Source: Arenibacter arenosicollis (GTDB taxonomy: Bacteria; Bacteroidota; Bacteroidia; Flavobacteriales; Flavobacteriaceae). Taken from it: a stretch of DNA of 64,000 nt. Every line of letters begins with the position of its first letter. The stretch's first letter is position 1. The stretch lies in NCBI RefSeq assembly GCF_014397245.1, contig NZ_JACLHY010000026.1, positions 1 through 64,000 on the forward strand, in the 5' to 3' direction. The notes beneath the pieces are model-generated. The model was not told the origin of the DNA. It did not search any database and saw nothing but the letters and a program-made list of their open reading frames with translations. Positions 42,294 to 52,206 of the stretch are shown here, in pieces. A program made the position numbers and the translations under genes.

Positions 42294-42773
42294 GATATAT
42301 AGTGTTTTATAGATTAATAAATTTCGCTAAAAGTAGTGCAGAGCCTAGCAGAATACAGTGCCAATCAATTATAAAATTAGCTGTATTGATCTATGTGGAT
42401 TGGAAACTTGCACCATGAGACATTGGTAATATTAAAGAAATATTATTGGGTTAATTTTTTTGGTGAAAACGACCCATATATTTGCCCATTATTCCGAAGT
42501 TCAAATTATTGAACCTTCACCATAAAATTTAATAACATTCTAAATGACAGAAGGTTCAATTATTGGCACTTTTGGATTTTGTAGCCTTGACTATTGTTTC
42601 TTTAATACAAGGCTGGCAGTCCAATTTTTTCGCCTAAATAAAAAGAGAATACTAATATGGACAATATAACCACTGTAAACTTTTTAATCTTTTTTATAAT
42701 TGTTCTGTGATTGTAAAGGAGGGATAAGAAGTGGAGGTGAAATTCTTTCTGATAATTTTAAGCCTAAACACCG
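42294..42773. other. Intergenic region with a 10-bp inverted repeat
   Basis: TTGAACCTTC (42509-42518) and GAAGGTTCAA (42550-42559) are perfect inverted copies 31 bp apart with A/T-rich flanks. No gene over 20 codons with coding character is seen. Confidence 0.5.
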
Positions 42774-43031
42774 ATGAAAGTAGCTGAATGGATTGGGATA
42801 TTGGCCGGCATCTTTACGACCATTGCCGCTATGCCCCAGATTATAAAAGTATGGAAGTCTAAAAAAGTTGACGATGTTTCATGGGGTATGTTCTGCATAT
42901 TAATCTTAGGTGTTTTTTTGTGGACGGTATATGGAATAATTAAAGAGGATTATCCGATTATTATTACAAATGGTATTTCAACAATTCTGAATTCTATTAT
43001 GTTGGCCCTCATTATAAAATACCGAAAATAA
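42774..43031 (+). CDS. SemiSWEET-type PQ-loop sugar transporter (85 aa)
   Basis: Three helices in 85 residues with the PQ-loop motif in helix 1 (IGILAGIFTTIAAMPQIIKV) and WGMFCILILGVFLWTVYGII in helix 2, then ITNGISTILNSIMLALIIKY in helix 3. Length and motif fit SemiSWEETs, which dimerise to carry sugars down a gradient. Cargo is unknown. It is a single gene with large spacers on both sides. Confidence 0.88.
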   Translation: MKVAEWIGILAGIFTTIAAMPQIIKVWKSKKVDDVSWGMFCILILGVFLWTVYGIIKEDYPIIITNGISTILNSIMLALIIKYRK

Positions 43032-43313
43032 CTACTCCATGGATTCCTTTTTATATAATGATTTTATTGGATTTATGGGGCAAGGTCCTTAAAGTCGTTG
43101 AGGTTTTTCTTTGGTTGTTGACAAGTATTAAAGTCGCTGGATATGGAGTTGTGTTAGACATTATCAATGAATTTTAATTTCTCCAATAGGGTTGTTGGAA
43201 TAATCTTTTGTGACAAACATATTTTTAATTGGGTTATCCATAGGAACGGTAATAATTTAATTTAACAATAGCTAGTTCATACATCAAAATCAATTTGTTG
43301 GAAAGGGGATATT

Positions 43314-44327
43314 ATGAAAACTATAAAAGAAATTGATGATTCGGCACTTTGTATCTCCCGTAGAAAATGTGGTAGAGGTTATCGTTACTTTGATGAGAAT
43401 GGATCGCCAATTAAGGAAAAGAAAACCTTAAGACGATTAAAGGGTATGGTTATACCGCCCATGTGGAACGATGTTATGATTTGCCGCTTTGACGATGGTC
43501 ACATTCAGGCTATCGGCCGAGATCAAAAGGGTCGAAAACAATATATCTATCATTCTATATATGAAAAGAAGCGCCAAGAGGATAAATTTCGTAAGATGTG
43601 CAATTTTGCCAATGTTTTACCAAGGATACGAAAAAAGGCCTATCAGGAATTGAAAACTAAAGATTGGACCCGAGAGAAACTTCTTGGACTTATCATATTA
43701 ATCCTTGATGAATATGGAATTCGTATCGGCAACAAGCAATATAGAGACAGTAATGACACTTATGGCTTGACTACCTTAAGAAGAAAGCATATGGAAATTG
43801 AAGATGACGAACTAATTTTTCACTTTAAAGGAAAAAGCAAGCAACTGCGAGAAGTTCATATCGACGATCCCGAACTTATTCCTTTTATTAAGGAAGCAGC
43901 TAGTCTGCCCGGTTATGAAATATTTAGGTACCAAGATTCCAATGGGGATTTTCACGATGTGGACAGTGATGAGGTTAACGAATATATAACAAGGCATATG
44001 GGCGAAAATTTTTCAAGTAAAGACTTCCGTACCTGGGCAGCCAGTCGGTTGGCTATAGAATTTTATCCGGAAGCATTGGAACAACAGAAAAAAACACAAC
44101 GTAAGAAATTTAGCAATATCGTTATTAAGATGGTTGCTTCTGAATTGGGCAACACGCCCAGCGTTTGCAAGAATTATTATGTTCACCCAGCAATATTTAA
44201 CGAAATTGACAAGCAGACGCTTGCGCACCCCAATCCTTTCAAGGAACCAAGAAGTGCCTTTAAACTTTCGGCAAGCGAACAACTGGCATTGGATGTAATA
44301 GATCGTAATTATCAGAAGAATGTTTAA
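43314..44327 (+). CDS. DNA topoisomerase IB, poxvirus type (337 aa)
   Basis: The N-terminal domain has RRKCGRGYRYFDENGSPIKE and LKGMVIPPMWNDVMICRFDD, then HIQAIGRDQKGRKQYIYH. The catalytic domain has EYGIRIGNKQYRDSNDTYGL (catalytic Arg), LIFHFKGKSKQLREVHIDD (Lys loop), KDFRTWAASRLAIEF (second Arg/His region) and SVCKNYYVHP with nucleophile Tyr289. It relaxes supercoils through a 3'-phosphotyrosine. Bacterial TopIB genes often occur near NHEJ and radiation- or desiccation-response genes, as here (Ku-LigD 13 kb away). Confidence 0.92.
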   Translation: MKTIKEIDDSALCISRRKCGRGYRYFDENGSPIKEKKTLRRLKGMVIPPMWNDVMICRFDDGHIQAIGRDQKGRKQYIYHSIYEKKRQEDKFRKMCNFANVLPRIRKKAYQELKTKDWTREKLLGLIILILDEYGIRIGNKQYRDSNDTYGLTTLRRKHMEIEDDELIFHFKGKSKQLREVHIDDPELIPFIKEAASLPGYEIFRYQDSNGDFHDVDSDEVNEYITRHMGENFSSKDFRTWAASRLAIEFYPEALEQQKKTQRKKFSNIVIKMVASELGNTPSVCKNYYVHPAIFNEIDKQTLAHPNPFKEPRSAFKLSASEQLALDVIDRNYQKNV

Positions 44328-44487
44328 ACCTTCCATAAGGGTTTAAATTTTAAACATTTGGCGATCATTGTAACCAAATTTACGGGTCGAGGAGTACTTA
44401 TATTGTATACAATATTACTTTTTTTTAATAGAATATTAATCTTTTAATACAAAACTATAATCGGCAATTGAAATATTGTTATAAGAT

Positions 44488-45693
44488 ATGAAACTGAGAA
44501 CGAGCGAGCCTTTTTGGCTAGTTAAAAATGGATTAATAAATTCCTATTCCTCTTTGAGAAATGATATAAATACTGAGATCCTTATAGTAGGGGGCGGAAT
44601 TACGGGTAGCTTATTGGCCTACCAATGCATGGCCGATGGTTATGATACTGTTTTGTTAGACCGAAGGGAAATTGGCAACGGCAGTACTTCTGCCACAACA
44701 TCTATGCTCCAGTACGAAATTGATATTCCACTCTATAAACTTATTGACTTGATAGGAAAGGAAGGAGCGGTTGAGAATTATAAGGCCTGTTCTGATGCCA
44801 TCGACCGTTTAGGTAAAATCTCAAAAAACATTGGTTCTACTTGCGGGTTTGAAAAAAAAGAATCCTTGTATTATGCAGCGTTTAAAAAAGATGTACCCAA
44901 TTTAAGAAAAGAGTTTAATGCACGAAAAGAAAATGATTTTTTTGTAAAATGGCTTTCTGCTGAGGAGATTGAAAATAGGTTTGGAATACAAAATAGTTTT
45001 GGTGGAATATTATCGGACCAAGGGGGGAGTATTGATGCCTTTCGCATGGCACACGACCTACTAGCCTATAATTCAAAGAAAGGTCTAAGGGTCTTTGATA
45101 AAACAGATATACAATCTGCAATTTACAATAGGGCGAATGTTTTACTTAAAACAGGAAGTGGACATTCCATAAATACTAAAAAGTTAATCTACTGTACGGG
45201 ATTTGAAAGTGTGGAATTAATAAAAGACAAGTTCGTCAATTTATTGTCTACTTATGCCTTGATAGGAGAACAGCAAAAATCGGGTTCTAAAAAGCTGAAT
45301 AATACTTTATTCTGGAATACTGCAGATCCTTATAACTATATGCGGACAACAGATGATAATCGATTACTTATCGGTGGTGCGGACGAAGATTTCATTGACG
45401 CGAAAAAACGGGATTTACTTATTCCGGGGAAAGTGGGGAAATTGGAAAAGTACCTAAAAAGAATATTACCGGAATATGATTTTGTGCCGGATTTTGCATG
45501 GGCAGGAACCTTTGGGGAAACCAAAGATGGACTACCATATATAGGCAAGCATCCTAATTTTAAGAGCACCTATTTTGTTCTTGGTTTTGGTGGAAATGGA
45601 ATTACTTTTTCGACAATTGGTATGGACATAATTTCTAAGTTACTTAAAAATAGAAGGCATCCGTTGTTAAAATACTACAGATTTAGAAGGTAG
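44488..45693 (+). CDS. FAD-dependent oxidoreductase, DAO family (401 aa)
   Basis: INTEILIVGGGITGSLLAYQ is the dinucleotide-binding GxGxxG, followed by TVLLDRREIGNGSTSATTSM, the DAO-type loop around the flavin. Later motifs are GGSIDAFRMAHDLL, LIYCTGFESVELI, TDDNRLLIGGADEDF and the closing GLPYIGKHPNFKST...FGGNGITFS. The family oxidises amines or amino acids, and substrate is not evident. Unlike some relatives, no Rieske domain follows. It is located 160 bp after the topoisomerase gene on the same strand. Confidence 0.85.
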   Translation: MKLRTSEPFWLVKNGLINSYSSLRNDINTEILIVGGGITGSLLAYQCMADGYDTVLLDRREIGNGSTSATTSMLQYEIDIPLYKLIDLIGKEGAVENYKACSDAIDRLGKISKNIGSTCGFEKKESLYYAAFKKDVPNLRKEFNARKENDFFVKWLSAEEIENRFGIQNSFGGILSDQGGSIDAFRMAHDLLAYNSKKGLRVFDKTDIQSAIYNRANVLLKTGSGHSINTKKLIYCTGFESVELIKDKFVNLLSTYALIGEQQKSGSKKLNNTLFWNTADPYNYMRTTDDNRLLIGGADEDFIDAKKRDLLIPGKVGKLEKYLKRILPEYDFVPDFAWAGTFGETKDGLPYIGKHPNFKSTYFVLGFGGNGITFSTIGMDIISKLLKNRRHPLLKYYRFRR

Positions 45694-46136
45694 TTATACT
45701 TTTATTATAAAACTTGTTCATTTTAAACCATATACTTCTGTTCTGTAAACATTCACATTATCAACAGAAGGAATCACGATTAACTTGTTTTTACAGTTTA
45801 GAGTAATATTGAGGTGAATTCAATCCAACCAATTGTGCCTTGAAAAAGAGTGTCCTGGTTTCACAAGAAAGTGGATAGAAGATTAATTCATTTAACTCAT
45901 TTTATGTATTCCTTATGTTGATATCCATGTCAGTTTTGGAAGTTTCATATGATCTTGTGCATACTTTGAGAATAAAATAAATAAATCTCATCTAATACGT
46001 ACAAGTTCAAAGCGATATAGCTAAACTTTTGGTGAATTGGGGCATTCTGCGGCCTGTACAATATATAATTTTACTTATCCTCATTCGGTAAAATCGGGAT
46101 AAGATTTTTTGATAAAATAACCTTAAAAACAATAAA
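45694..46136. other. Intergenic region, nothing recognised
   Basis: AT-rich spacer of 443 bp with no open frame, repeat or hairpin that I can support, apart from the presumed promoter of the next gene. Confidence 0.4.
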
Positions 46137-47825
46137 ATGAAAAAATATCATATTTTAATCGCTTTGTGTTTCACCACGGCGCTTCAGGCGCAGGCTCCGA
46201 TAGTGGACAATGATGTAATACTTACTCCTAATTTTTTTATGGCAATTCTGGCAGGTGTAATACTGGCACTTACCTTTCAGTTTATGCTTACAGTGATATC
46301 CATAGCCGGAGGTATCACCGCCGTAGGGGATATCCGAAAAAGTTACGTAAAATCAAAAGTCAATTCGGGGGATAACAAAGAGAGTGAAGACGATACATTT
46401 GACCAAAATAATTCGCCAGATGTTTCGATGGGCGTTAAGATAACGACAGCCTTTGGTATTTGGAGTGTTGTCACAACCTGTGTGGCTCTATTTGGTGCGA
46501 CTGCTTTAGCTTTGAACCTGTCTGCCATTGAATCCACGGCCATCAACACTACCGTAGCTTTGGTTATTTGGGCATTATTTTTTTTAATTCTATTTTACCT
46601 TGAAACGAAGATTGCGAGTACTCTTATCGGTAGTCTGATTTCTACAGCTACATCAGGTTTGAAAGCCTCTGCCAGCACAGTTTCCAGCCTTTTTACTACT
46701 AGTCCGGAGGCAAAAGTTGATAATATTATAGGTAATACAGTTGACAGGATACGGGCGGAATTCGATTCGGGCTTTAATACCGATAAATTATCCGAAGTTC
46801 TTGATAATTTTTTAACCAGAGTAGATAATAAGATTCCTGATTATGAAACATTAAGAAATGACTTGGAAGGTATTGCCAAAAAATCCCAAAATAAGAACAC
46901 TTCGGCAAAATGGATGGCCATACAACAAATTCTGACTAAGTTTATTGCCGAAAATAACAATAGTACAGACCCCGAAAAACAAGGAAAAGCAAAAAAATTA
47001 CAGGAAACCCTCAATGAACTTCTCGAAAAATATAAAGCTGGCGATAATAGTGAAGAGGGAATAAAAAATGTGGTATCTGAAATTTCATCAATGGACAAAG
47101 AGGAAATTGACATGAAAACCCAAAGGCTTAAAGAATATTTGTCTACTTCTGCCCTGGACGGTTTTTCGTTGGTAAAATTAAAACAAGCTTTTAAAGGAAT
47201 AGTAAACCATCCACAGATGACTGCTTCTATTCTTTCGAACCAATTAAGTGGATTAAACCGAGAAAATATTATTAAGGTGTTGGCTAGCAATACCAACCTG
47301 AAGGAGAACGACTATGAAATGTATGCAGATCAAATTTCTGATACACTAAAAAATGTGAGCTATGAGTTCGATATCGAAAATGAAAATCGATTGGTAAAAC
47401 GAATTGAGGGGCAGGTTGAAAATTTCTTTAATTCCACGGGCCGGCAAGAATTGAATTACGGCCTTTTAAAAAATGATGTTAAGAGAATATTCGATAATCC
47501 AAAAGACAGTTTGGATGTCATTAAAAATAGGTTTTCCACTTTTGATACTGATACCCTTCGAGCCGTAGCAACTAATAATAAATATCTCAAAGATGAACAT
47601 ATAGATGGAGTTATAAAAGCACTCACTGATAGTCAAAAGGAGGTCCTTGATAAAATAGCTCAAATTGAATCCAAAGCAAACCAGCAAATTGAAACTTTGA
47701 AACGGAAAGCGGTAATTCAAGCAGAACATGCACGCGCTACTGCTGCCTCAGCAGCATGGTGGTTGGTCTTGACTGCGATACTCTCGGCCGTCGCTGCCAT
47801 GGGTGGGAGTATGCTTCCACTGTAG
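46137..47825 (+). CDS. Polytopic membrane protein with internal helical repeats, unknown function (562 aa)
   Basis: A signal-like start (MKKYHILIALCFTTALQAQA) is followed by three hydrophobic helices (about 33-58, 103-127, 137-160), then a long soluble helical region of about 370 residues and a final hydrophobic helix (about 540-560). Residues 348-410 (LKQAFKGIVNHPQMTASILS...) and 444-506 (LKNDVKRIFDNPKDSLDVIK...) are clear repeats of one unit, with a fainter third near residue 243. A coiled coil (QIESKANQQIETLKRKAVIQ) leads to the last helix. The repeats match no domain I know. It stands alone between large empty spacers. Confidence 0.7.
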   Translation: MKKYHILIALCFTTALQAQAPIVDNDVILTPNFFMAILAGVILALTFQFMLTVISIAGGITAVGDIRKSYVKSKVNSGDNKESEDDTFDQNNSPDVSMGVKITTAFGIWSVVTTCVALFGATALALNLSAIESTAINTTVALVIWALFFLILFYLETKIASTLIGSLISTATSGLKASASTVSSLFTTSPEAKVDNIIGNTVDRIRAEFDSGFNTDKLSEVLDNFLTRVDNKIPDYETLRNDLEGIAKKSQNKNTSAKWMAIQQILTKFIAENNNSTDPEKQGKAKKLQETLNELLEKYKAGDNSEEGIKNVVSEISSMDKEEIDMKTQRLKEYLSTSALDGFSLVKLKQAFKGIVNHPQMTASILSNQLSGLNRENIIKVLASNTNLKENDYEMYADQISDTLKNVSYEFDIENENRLVKRIEGQVENFFNSTGRQELNYGLLKNDVKRIFDNPKDSLDVIKNRFSTFDTDTLRAVATNNKYLKDEHIDGVIKALTDSQKEVLDKIAQIESKANQQIETLKRKAVIQAEHARATAASAAWWLVLTAILSAVAAMGGSMLPL

Positions 47826-48517
47826 AACAATGATTCTGATTTTGGGCGTAGAGAATTATAAATATTAGGTGGACTTGTTGGATGTAAGATTTTATAATTT
47901 GCCTTACTCTATTTGATGGAGGAATAAAGATGTTTAAAAGGGTAACGCCGTTTATACCAAGTTAATTGGCGATTGGAGCTATTTTATGATAGAAGGAGAG
48001 TACAAAAGCCAATTTGATTATAATTAAGATGCTTGATGGAAATTATGTTGTCATCTTAATGGAATTCGGTCAAAAAATGGGAATTAATTGAGGAGTAAAT
48101 AAGAATATAAACTGAAAAAATAAAGTTGTGGATAGTGCAATCATACTTTCAGTGCTGTGAGTTGAACTATTTGACGGTGGTCGAAGTTTTTAGCGATATT
48201 TTTTAAGTGGATATAGTTAATTTTTTGATGAAGACTTGAATAGTTTTAAGTAGAAATTACATTCAAGAATAATAATGGGCCGATAATTATAAATCGCTGT
48301 TTGAGGGTGAATAATTCTTCTTCAAATGTTGGCAGTAAATGAAATGTAATATTTAAAAATAGTTGATGAGGGACTGAATAAAGTTGGGGTAGGAAGGAAG
48401 CATCCTCAGGGTCAAGAATTAAATTAACATAGTATCAATAGTGCTAAAATTACAGATATTTACTGGTTTATAATTGGTTAATATCCTTGAAAATTAATAA
48501 AATTTAAATTAAAAAAT
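47826..48517. other. Intergenic region of 692 bp, no gene seen
   Basis: This is the longest stretch with neither a gene nor an assigned element. A weak inverted repeat (TTAAGATG...CATCTTAA, about 48026-48061) is the only structure noted. No small coding frame or RNA motif could be supported. Confidence 0.4.
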
Positions 48518-48757
48518 ATGGCAGAAATAAAGATTAAAAAGAAAAGTTCGGTTTGGCCTTGGATTATATTGGCTCTTATTGTTCTGGCAGCGATTGCCTA
48601 TTATTTTATTACATCTACCAGGGTTGATATGAATGATAATAGACCGCATATTGGCCATGACGAACAGATTGAAAATGAAACTGGACATAATCATCTTAGG
48701 TTAGATGGCACGAAAGCGCTTTGGCCGGAGCTAGTTACCACAATAATGGAATGTTAA
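48518..48757 (+). CDS. Small single-pass membrane protein (79 aa)
   Basis: A basic start (MAEIKIKKKSSVW) leads into one helix (PWIILALIVLAAIAYYFITS), then a polar tail of about 45 residues with His/Asp-rich patches (NRPHIGHDEQIENETGHNH). Family unknown. The PRC-barrel gene follows 24 bp downstream and a membrane protein gene after that, so three genes on this strand (48518-49930) look like one operon. Confidence 0.65.
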   Translation: MAEIKIKKKSSVWPWIILALIVLAAIAYYFITSTRVDMNDNRPHIGHDEQIENETGHNHLRLDGTKALWPELVTTIMEC

Positions 48758-48781
48758 TAGGTTGATTTAAAAAATTTAGAT

Positions 48782-49471
48782 ATGGGCACTCAAGAAAAGC
48801 AATTGTATTATTTAAGCGATCTTAAGGACTATAAGGTAGATAGTAGCTACGCCGATGTGCGAAACTGGAGCGTAAAAGATTCCGCGCTTCGGAATATAGG
48901 AATTGTAAAAAACCTTTTGGTTAACAAACAAACCGAGAGGGTGGTCTACCTTGATGTGGAGGTAGACAGTTCCATAATTGACGCGAAACATGATCCCTAT
49001 GGGGGACCTGCCAACAGCCCTATTCGGGAATTTATAAATGAGGATGGCCAAAATCATGTTATTTTGCCTATTGGTCTTGTGGACATTAATAGAGATGAAC
49101 AATACGTATTTACTGAAAGTATTGATCACACAACATTTGCGGAAACTAAACGAATTAAACCAAATACCCCTATTGAGCGTGATTATGAAACGGCAGTATT
49201 GGATTCCTACGCTAGGAGGCCCAGACAAACGGCTATGGCTGTTGATTTGGACAGGGAACGCTTGGAAAAAATAAAACGAAGAGATAATATTGGCGAGTAC
49301 CGTAATCAGGATGAAGAGACTATAAAAACCGACGATGATAAATTTGATTGGTTCGATGCGGAAAATGAAAGTGCCAAAAGTTTAGATGATACAGAAGAAA
49401 TCAGGGATGAATCCAACTTTTACCGACGTAGTGAATTTAATGATAGTAAATTCCGTCAGAAAAGGACTTAA
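48782..49471 (+). CDS. PRC-barrel domain protein (229 aa)
   Basis: The start MGTQEKQLYYLSDLKDYKVD, then VRNWSVKDSALRNIGIVKNL, NKQTERVVYLDVEVDSSII and VILPIGLVDINRDEQYVFTE form a PRC-barrel like that of photosynthetic reaction-centre H subunits. In non-phototrophs such proteins occur with general stress genes. The C-terminal 80 residues are charged (DDDKFDWFDAENESAKSLDD) and likely disordered. It is the middle gene of a three-gene set, 9 bp before the next. Confidence 0.82.
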   Translation: MGTQEKQLYYLSDLKDYKVDSSYADVRNWSVKDSALRNIGIVKNLLVNKQTERVVYLDVEVDSSIIDAKHDPYGGPANSPIREFINEDGQNHVILPIGLVDINRDEQYVFTESIDHTTFAETKRIKPNTPIERDYETAVLDSYARRPRQTAMAVDLDRERLEKIKRRDNIGEYRNQDEETIKTDDDKFDWFDAENESAKSLDDTEEIRDESNFYRRSEFNDSKFRQKRT

Positions 49472-49480
49472 AAAATATCA

Positions 49481-49930
49481 ATGGTATTATCCATATTTCC
49501 GGCCATTCTCATCGCGGGAATTTCGGCCACGACTTTGATGACTCTTTTCAGCCAATTGGTGTCAAAGTATCGAGGTATTGAATTTAATGAAGCGGACTTA
49601 CTGGCTAAGTTTATAAACCATACTAAATATTTCCCCAATGCACCTAAATTAAATCTCATTTTAGGTTGGAGTATACATTATCTTATAGGGATTGTACTTG
49701 CAGCGTGTATGTATTTCATTTATTGCTATTTTAATATGAATATAACGATTCTTAATGGGGGGTTAATAGGCCTTATTGCTGGGTTTATAGGAGCTATGGG
49801 ATGGATGGGTCTCTTTGCTTTTCATTGGAACCCACCTCAAACGGAGGTCAAAGAATTTATATTACAGCTCATGATTGCGCATTGTATTTTCGGATGTACA
49901 GCCGCGATAATTTTTAAAACTTTTTTATAA
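49481..49930 (+). CDS. Four-helix integral membrane protein, unknown (149 aa)
   Basis: Hydrophobic segments at about residues 5-25, 58-82, 88-112 and 125-147 with short polar loops (FNEADLLAKFINHTKYFPNA; WNPPQTEVKEFILQ). No family is recognised. Its start lies 9 bp after the PRC-barrel stop, so co-expression is likely and a membrane-stress role possible, by context only. Confidence 0.65.
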   Translation: MVLSIFPAILIAGISATTLMTLFSQLVSKYRGIEFNEADLLAKFINHTKYFPNAPKLNLILGWSIHYLIGIVLAACMYFIYCYFNMNITILNGGLIGLIAGFIGAMGWMGLFAFHWNPPQTEVKEFILQLMIAHCIFGCTAAIIFKTFL

Positions 49931-50135
49931 GTTAAGAAGTTTAATAATTTTCGAAGTGATTCTACAATGCTACACAAACTAAGCGTACCTGGTACATTTC
50001 AACGTTAATACATATTTTTCTGGTTGAAGAGAAGAGGGAAGTATGGGGAGAATACGGAAAAACTGTTTAATCCCAAGTTTGAATGGTAGATATAGAAATG
50101 GTCAATTAAGATTTTTAAAATTAAAGTTTATGTTT

Positions 50136-50399
50136 ATGGGTGATAGTAAAAAGTTTGCCGACGATTTGGATAGTATGGGTAATGGCCCAAAGAACGATAA
50201 AAGTTCGGATCTGAACCAATTTGACACGGTGCATGATAAATGGAACGCCATACAAGAAGAATACCTTCAGAAATACCCCGAACTGGAGGTAGAGGATATA
50301 TATTTCGAAGGCGGTGGTTTTGAACGCGTTTTGGAAAAAATCAGCGAAATCAGGGGTGCATCTATCGAGGAAATTCGCTCCGAAATTTTAGAGTGGTAG
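50136..50399 (+). CDS. CsbD-like small stress protein (87 aa)
   Basis: From the ATG at 50136 the acidic protein reads MGDSKKFADDLDSM and then HDKWNAIQEEYLQKYPELEV, ERVLEKISEIRGASIEEIRS. The Trp-centred KWNAIQEEY and the helix pair resemble CsbD-type general stress proteins of Bacteroidota; the match is from memory and loose. A further in-frame ATG lies at 50130. The longer frame from 50043 adds a basic stretch with no support. Confidence 0.55.
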   Translation: MGDSKKFADDLDSMGNGPKNDKSSDLNQFDTVHDKWNAIQEEYLQKYPELEVEDIYFEGGGFERVLEKISEIRGASIEEIRSEILEW

Positions 50400-50413
50400 T
50401 AAGGCCAAATTTA

Positions 50414-51001
50414 TTATTCCCGCACGTTGGCTAAAAATTGAGGGTAACCATAGGATTGATTTATTGTGAACTTAGTATCTCCTAAAATTTCATCCACAAA
50501 ACCAGGTTCAATTTTTAAACAGGTATCTCCGAACCATTCCATCCCAAAAGTATAACATTGTTTGTCGTATAAATTAATTTTGGCATATTCTATTTGGCAG
50601 CCATAATCGACCGATTTAGATAGAGGATGGGTTTGTATATTTCCTTCCGATTCAATGACTTGGATGGCGTATCGTTCCTTTGAAACGGGAATCCACATGG
50701 GGTAATTATCGTTCCTGATTTCGGAATAGAGTTTATCGTCGAATGTATCAAAGCTCCACTTTATCCAAGTTTCAAAAGAGCCCCACGCATTAGGGTTCAA
50801 TTTATCATTGGCACGCTGACCTATACGATGTTTAATTTCAGTTTTGCCTTGTCTTAATTTTACTCCTACATCAACTGTTTCTAGGTTGAGGTAAAAATCC
50901 TCACGCTTCTCCGTAACGTCTAACCCTATATTGTTGAACCATTTTTGTATGTTTCTATTTTCTTGGGAAAAAAACCAACGTATTTCTTTTGTTTTAAACA
51001 T
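50414..51001 (-). CDS. Uncharacterised protein with CYTH-like features (195 aa)
   Basis: The pattern EIRWFF...EKREDFYLNLETVDVGVKLRQGKTEIKHRIG, with alternating strands carrying Lys/Arg/Glu, resembles the start of CYTH triphosphate-tunnel proteins. WIKWSFDTFDDKLYSEI and GCQIEYAKINLYDKQCYTFG follow. The ExExK signature is not exact, so enzyme activity is doubtful. It is convergent with the CsbD-like gene (14 bp apart). Confidence 0.55.
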   Translation of the reverse strand: MFKTKEIRWFFSQENRNIQKWFNNIGLDVTEKREDFYLNLETVDVGVKLRQGKTEIKHRIGQRANDKLNPNAWGSFETWIKWSFDTFDDKLYSEIRNDNYPMWIPVSKERYAIQVIESEGNIQTHPLSKSVDYGCQIEYAKINLYDKQCYTFGMEWFGDTCLKIEPGFVDEILGDTKFTINQSYGYPQFLANVRE

Positions 51002-51197
51002 AATCTAAAATTAAATGAATTTTAAGGCTCAGAATAAAGGGCCTATTTAATTAACTTTTCTAAACCTCTATTTTTTGACACTACTTCTTTTTTTCTGTTT
51101 CTTAATGATTTTCTTATCATGTTAAATTTGTTGACATCTATAAGTACTTTGTACAGGCGGTTTGGAACTTGGAACGAGAATAATATTTTTTAAAATA

Positions 51198-51644
51198 TTA
51201 TTCCTTGTTGATAGGTTCAATTTTAGAGTCGATATAACCAAATATTAAATTGAATAAAACTACTACCATCGTAAAAATAGCTAACTCTACGAACAAACCT
51301 GTGGCGGCAAGACATCCGGCGGCTGCGCTGCACCAAACGGTTGCAGCCGTTGTAAGACCTTTGATCTTATCCTCCTTCTGAAGTATCACACCACCCCCCA
51401 AAAAACCAATACCTATAATTACTTGGCTCAGTACTCTTGTAATATCCACATTTGCCTCTCCTTGGTATTTTAATGATATGAGGACAAAAACAGCAGCCCC
51501 TAAGGCTACTAGGGAATTTGTCTTTAACCCCGCATGCTTGCCTTTGTATTCTCGTTCCAGCCCAATTAGCAACCCTGAAAATAATGCTGCACCAATTTTG
51601 ACGCTGAATTCTATAACAGACTGGTTTGTACTTATTTCTAACAT
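51198..51644 (-). CDS. MgtC/SapB-family membrane protein (148 aa)
   Basis: IGAALFSGLLIGLEREYKGK HAGLKTNSLVALGAAVFVLI (written in two parts) is the MgtC/SapB motif, followed by VLSQVIIGIGFLGGGVILQK with IKGLTTAATVWCSAAAGCLA. Five helices fit the short form, without the C-terminal cytosolic domain. MgtC proteins affect Mg2+ homeostasis or F-ATPase activity under stress. The gene is monocistronic. Confidence 0.9.
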   Translation of the reverse strand: MLEISTNQSVIEFSVKIGAALFSGLLIGLEREYKGKHAGLKTNSLVALGAAVFVLISLKYQGEANVDITRVLSQVIIGIGFLGGGVILQKEDKIKGLTTAATVWCSAAAGCLAATGLFVELAIFTMVVVLFNLIFGYIDSKIEPINKE

Positions 51645-52206
51645 AAAGTTATAAATTTTTAGTTTCTGAAAACCTAATGAACCTTATAACCAATCAAGGG
51701 TAATCGTATCTTAGTTTGCGGTTAAAAATACAATAGGGTTTGAGAATTTATTTACTTTAACGAATAGGATTTTAACCTAAAACATTACGTTGTATATACC
51801 GGAGAATAGTATGATAAGTTTTGAATATTAGTGCTGGCAATGGAAAATAAAAGAAGGGCAATTATTAAAAAAGTCCGTAGTAGTTGTAGATTCGGAATAC
51901 ATTATGTAATATCAGGATTTTATATCCTGTAAGGGTTGAAATTTTCCTATCTTCCTGTTGAGGTTATGCTATTATACTTATTCAAGTTGCTCCTTTAAAA
52001 ATCCAATAATCGTGTGATTGAATCTAAGAACATACCATTATACCGGCGCTAAGAAAAACCCTTGTTCGGGTTATTTAATTCTCATTTTTATTTTTAAGAT
52101 GTGGTCATTATGGACAATAATATAATCTTTAGAGATCAGAGTTGATCATTGGTTCATTTAAATTAGTTTCCATGTAATCCTAGTTTCATTAGAAAAAATA
52201 ATAATC
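51645..52206. other. Intergenic region, 562 bp
   Basis: A short hairpin AACCC-TTGTTC-GGGTT near 52057-52072 is visible, plus a 30-codon open frame at about 51840 without coding character. No gene is supported. Confidence 0.4.

Noticed and set aside
51840-51932. 30-codon frame MENKRRAIIKK...
   Set aside because: Too short, with no family match, membrane segment or operon context.
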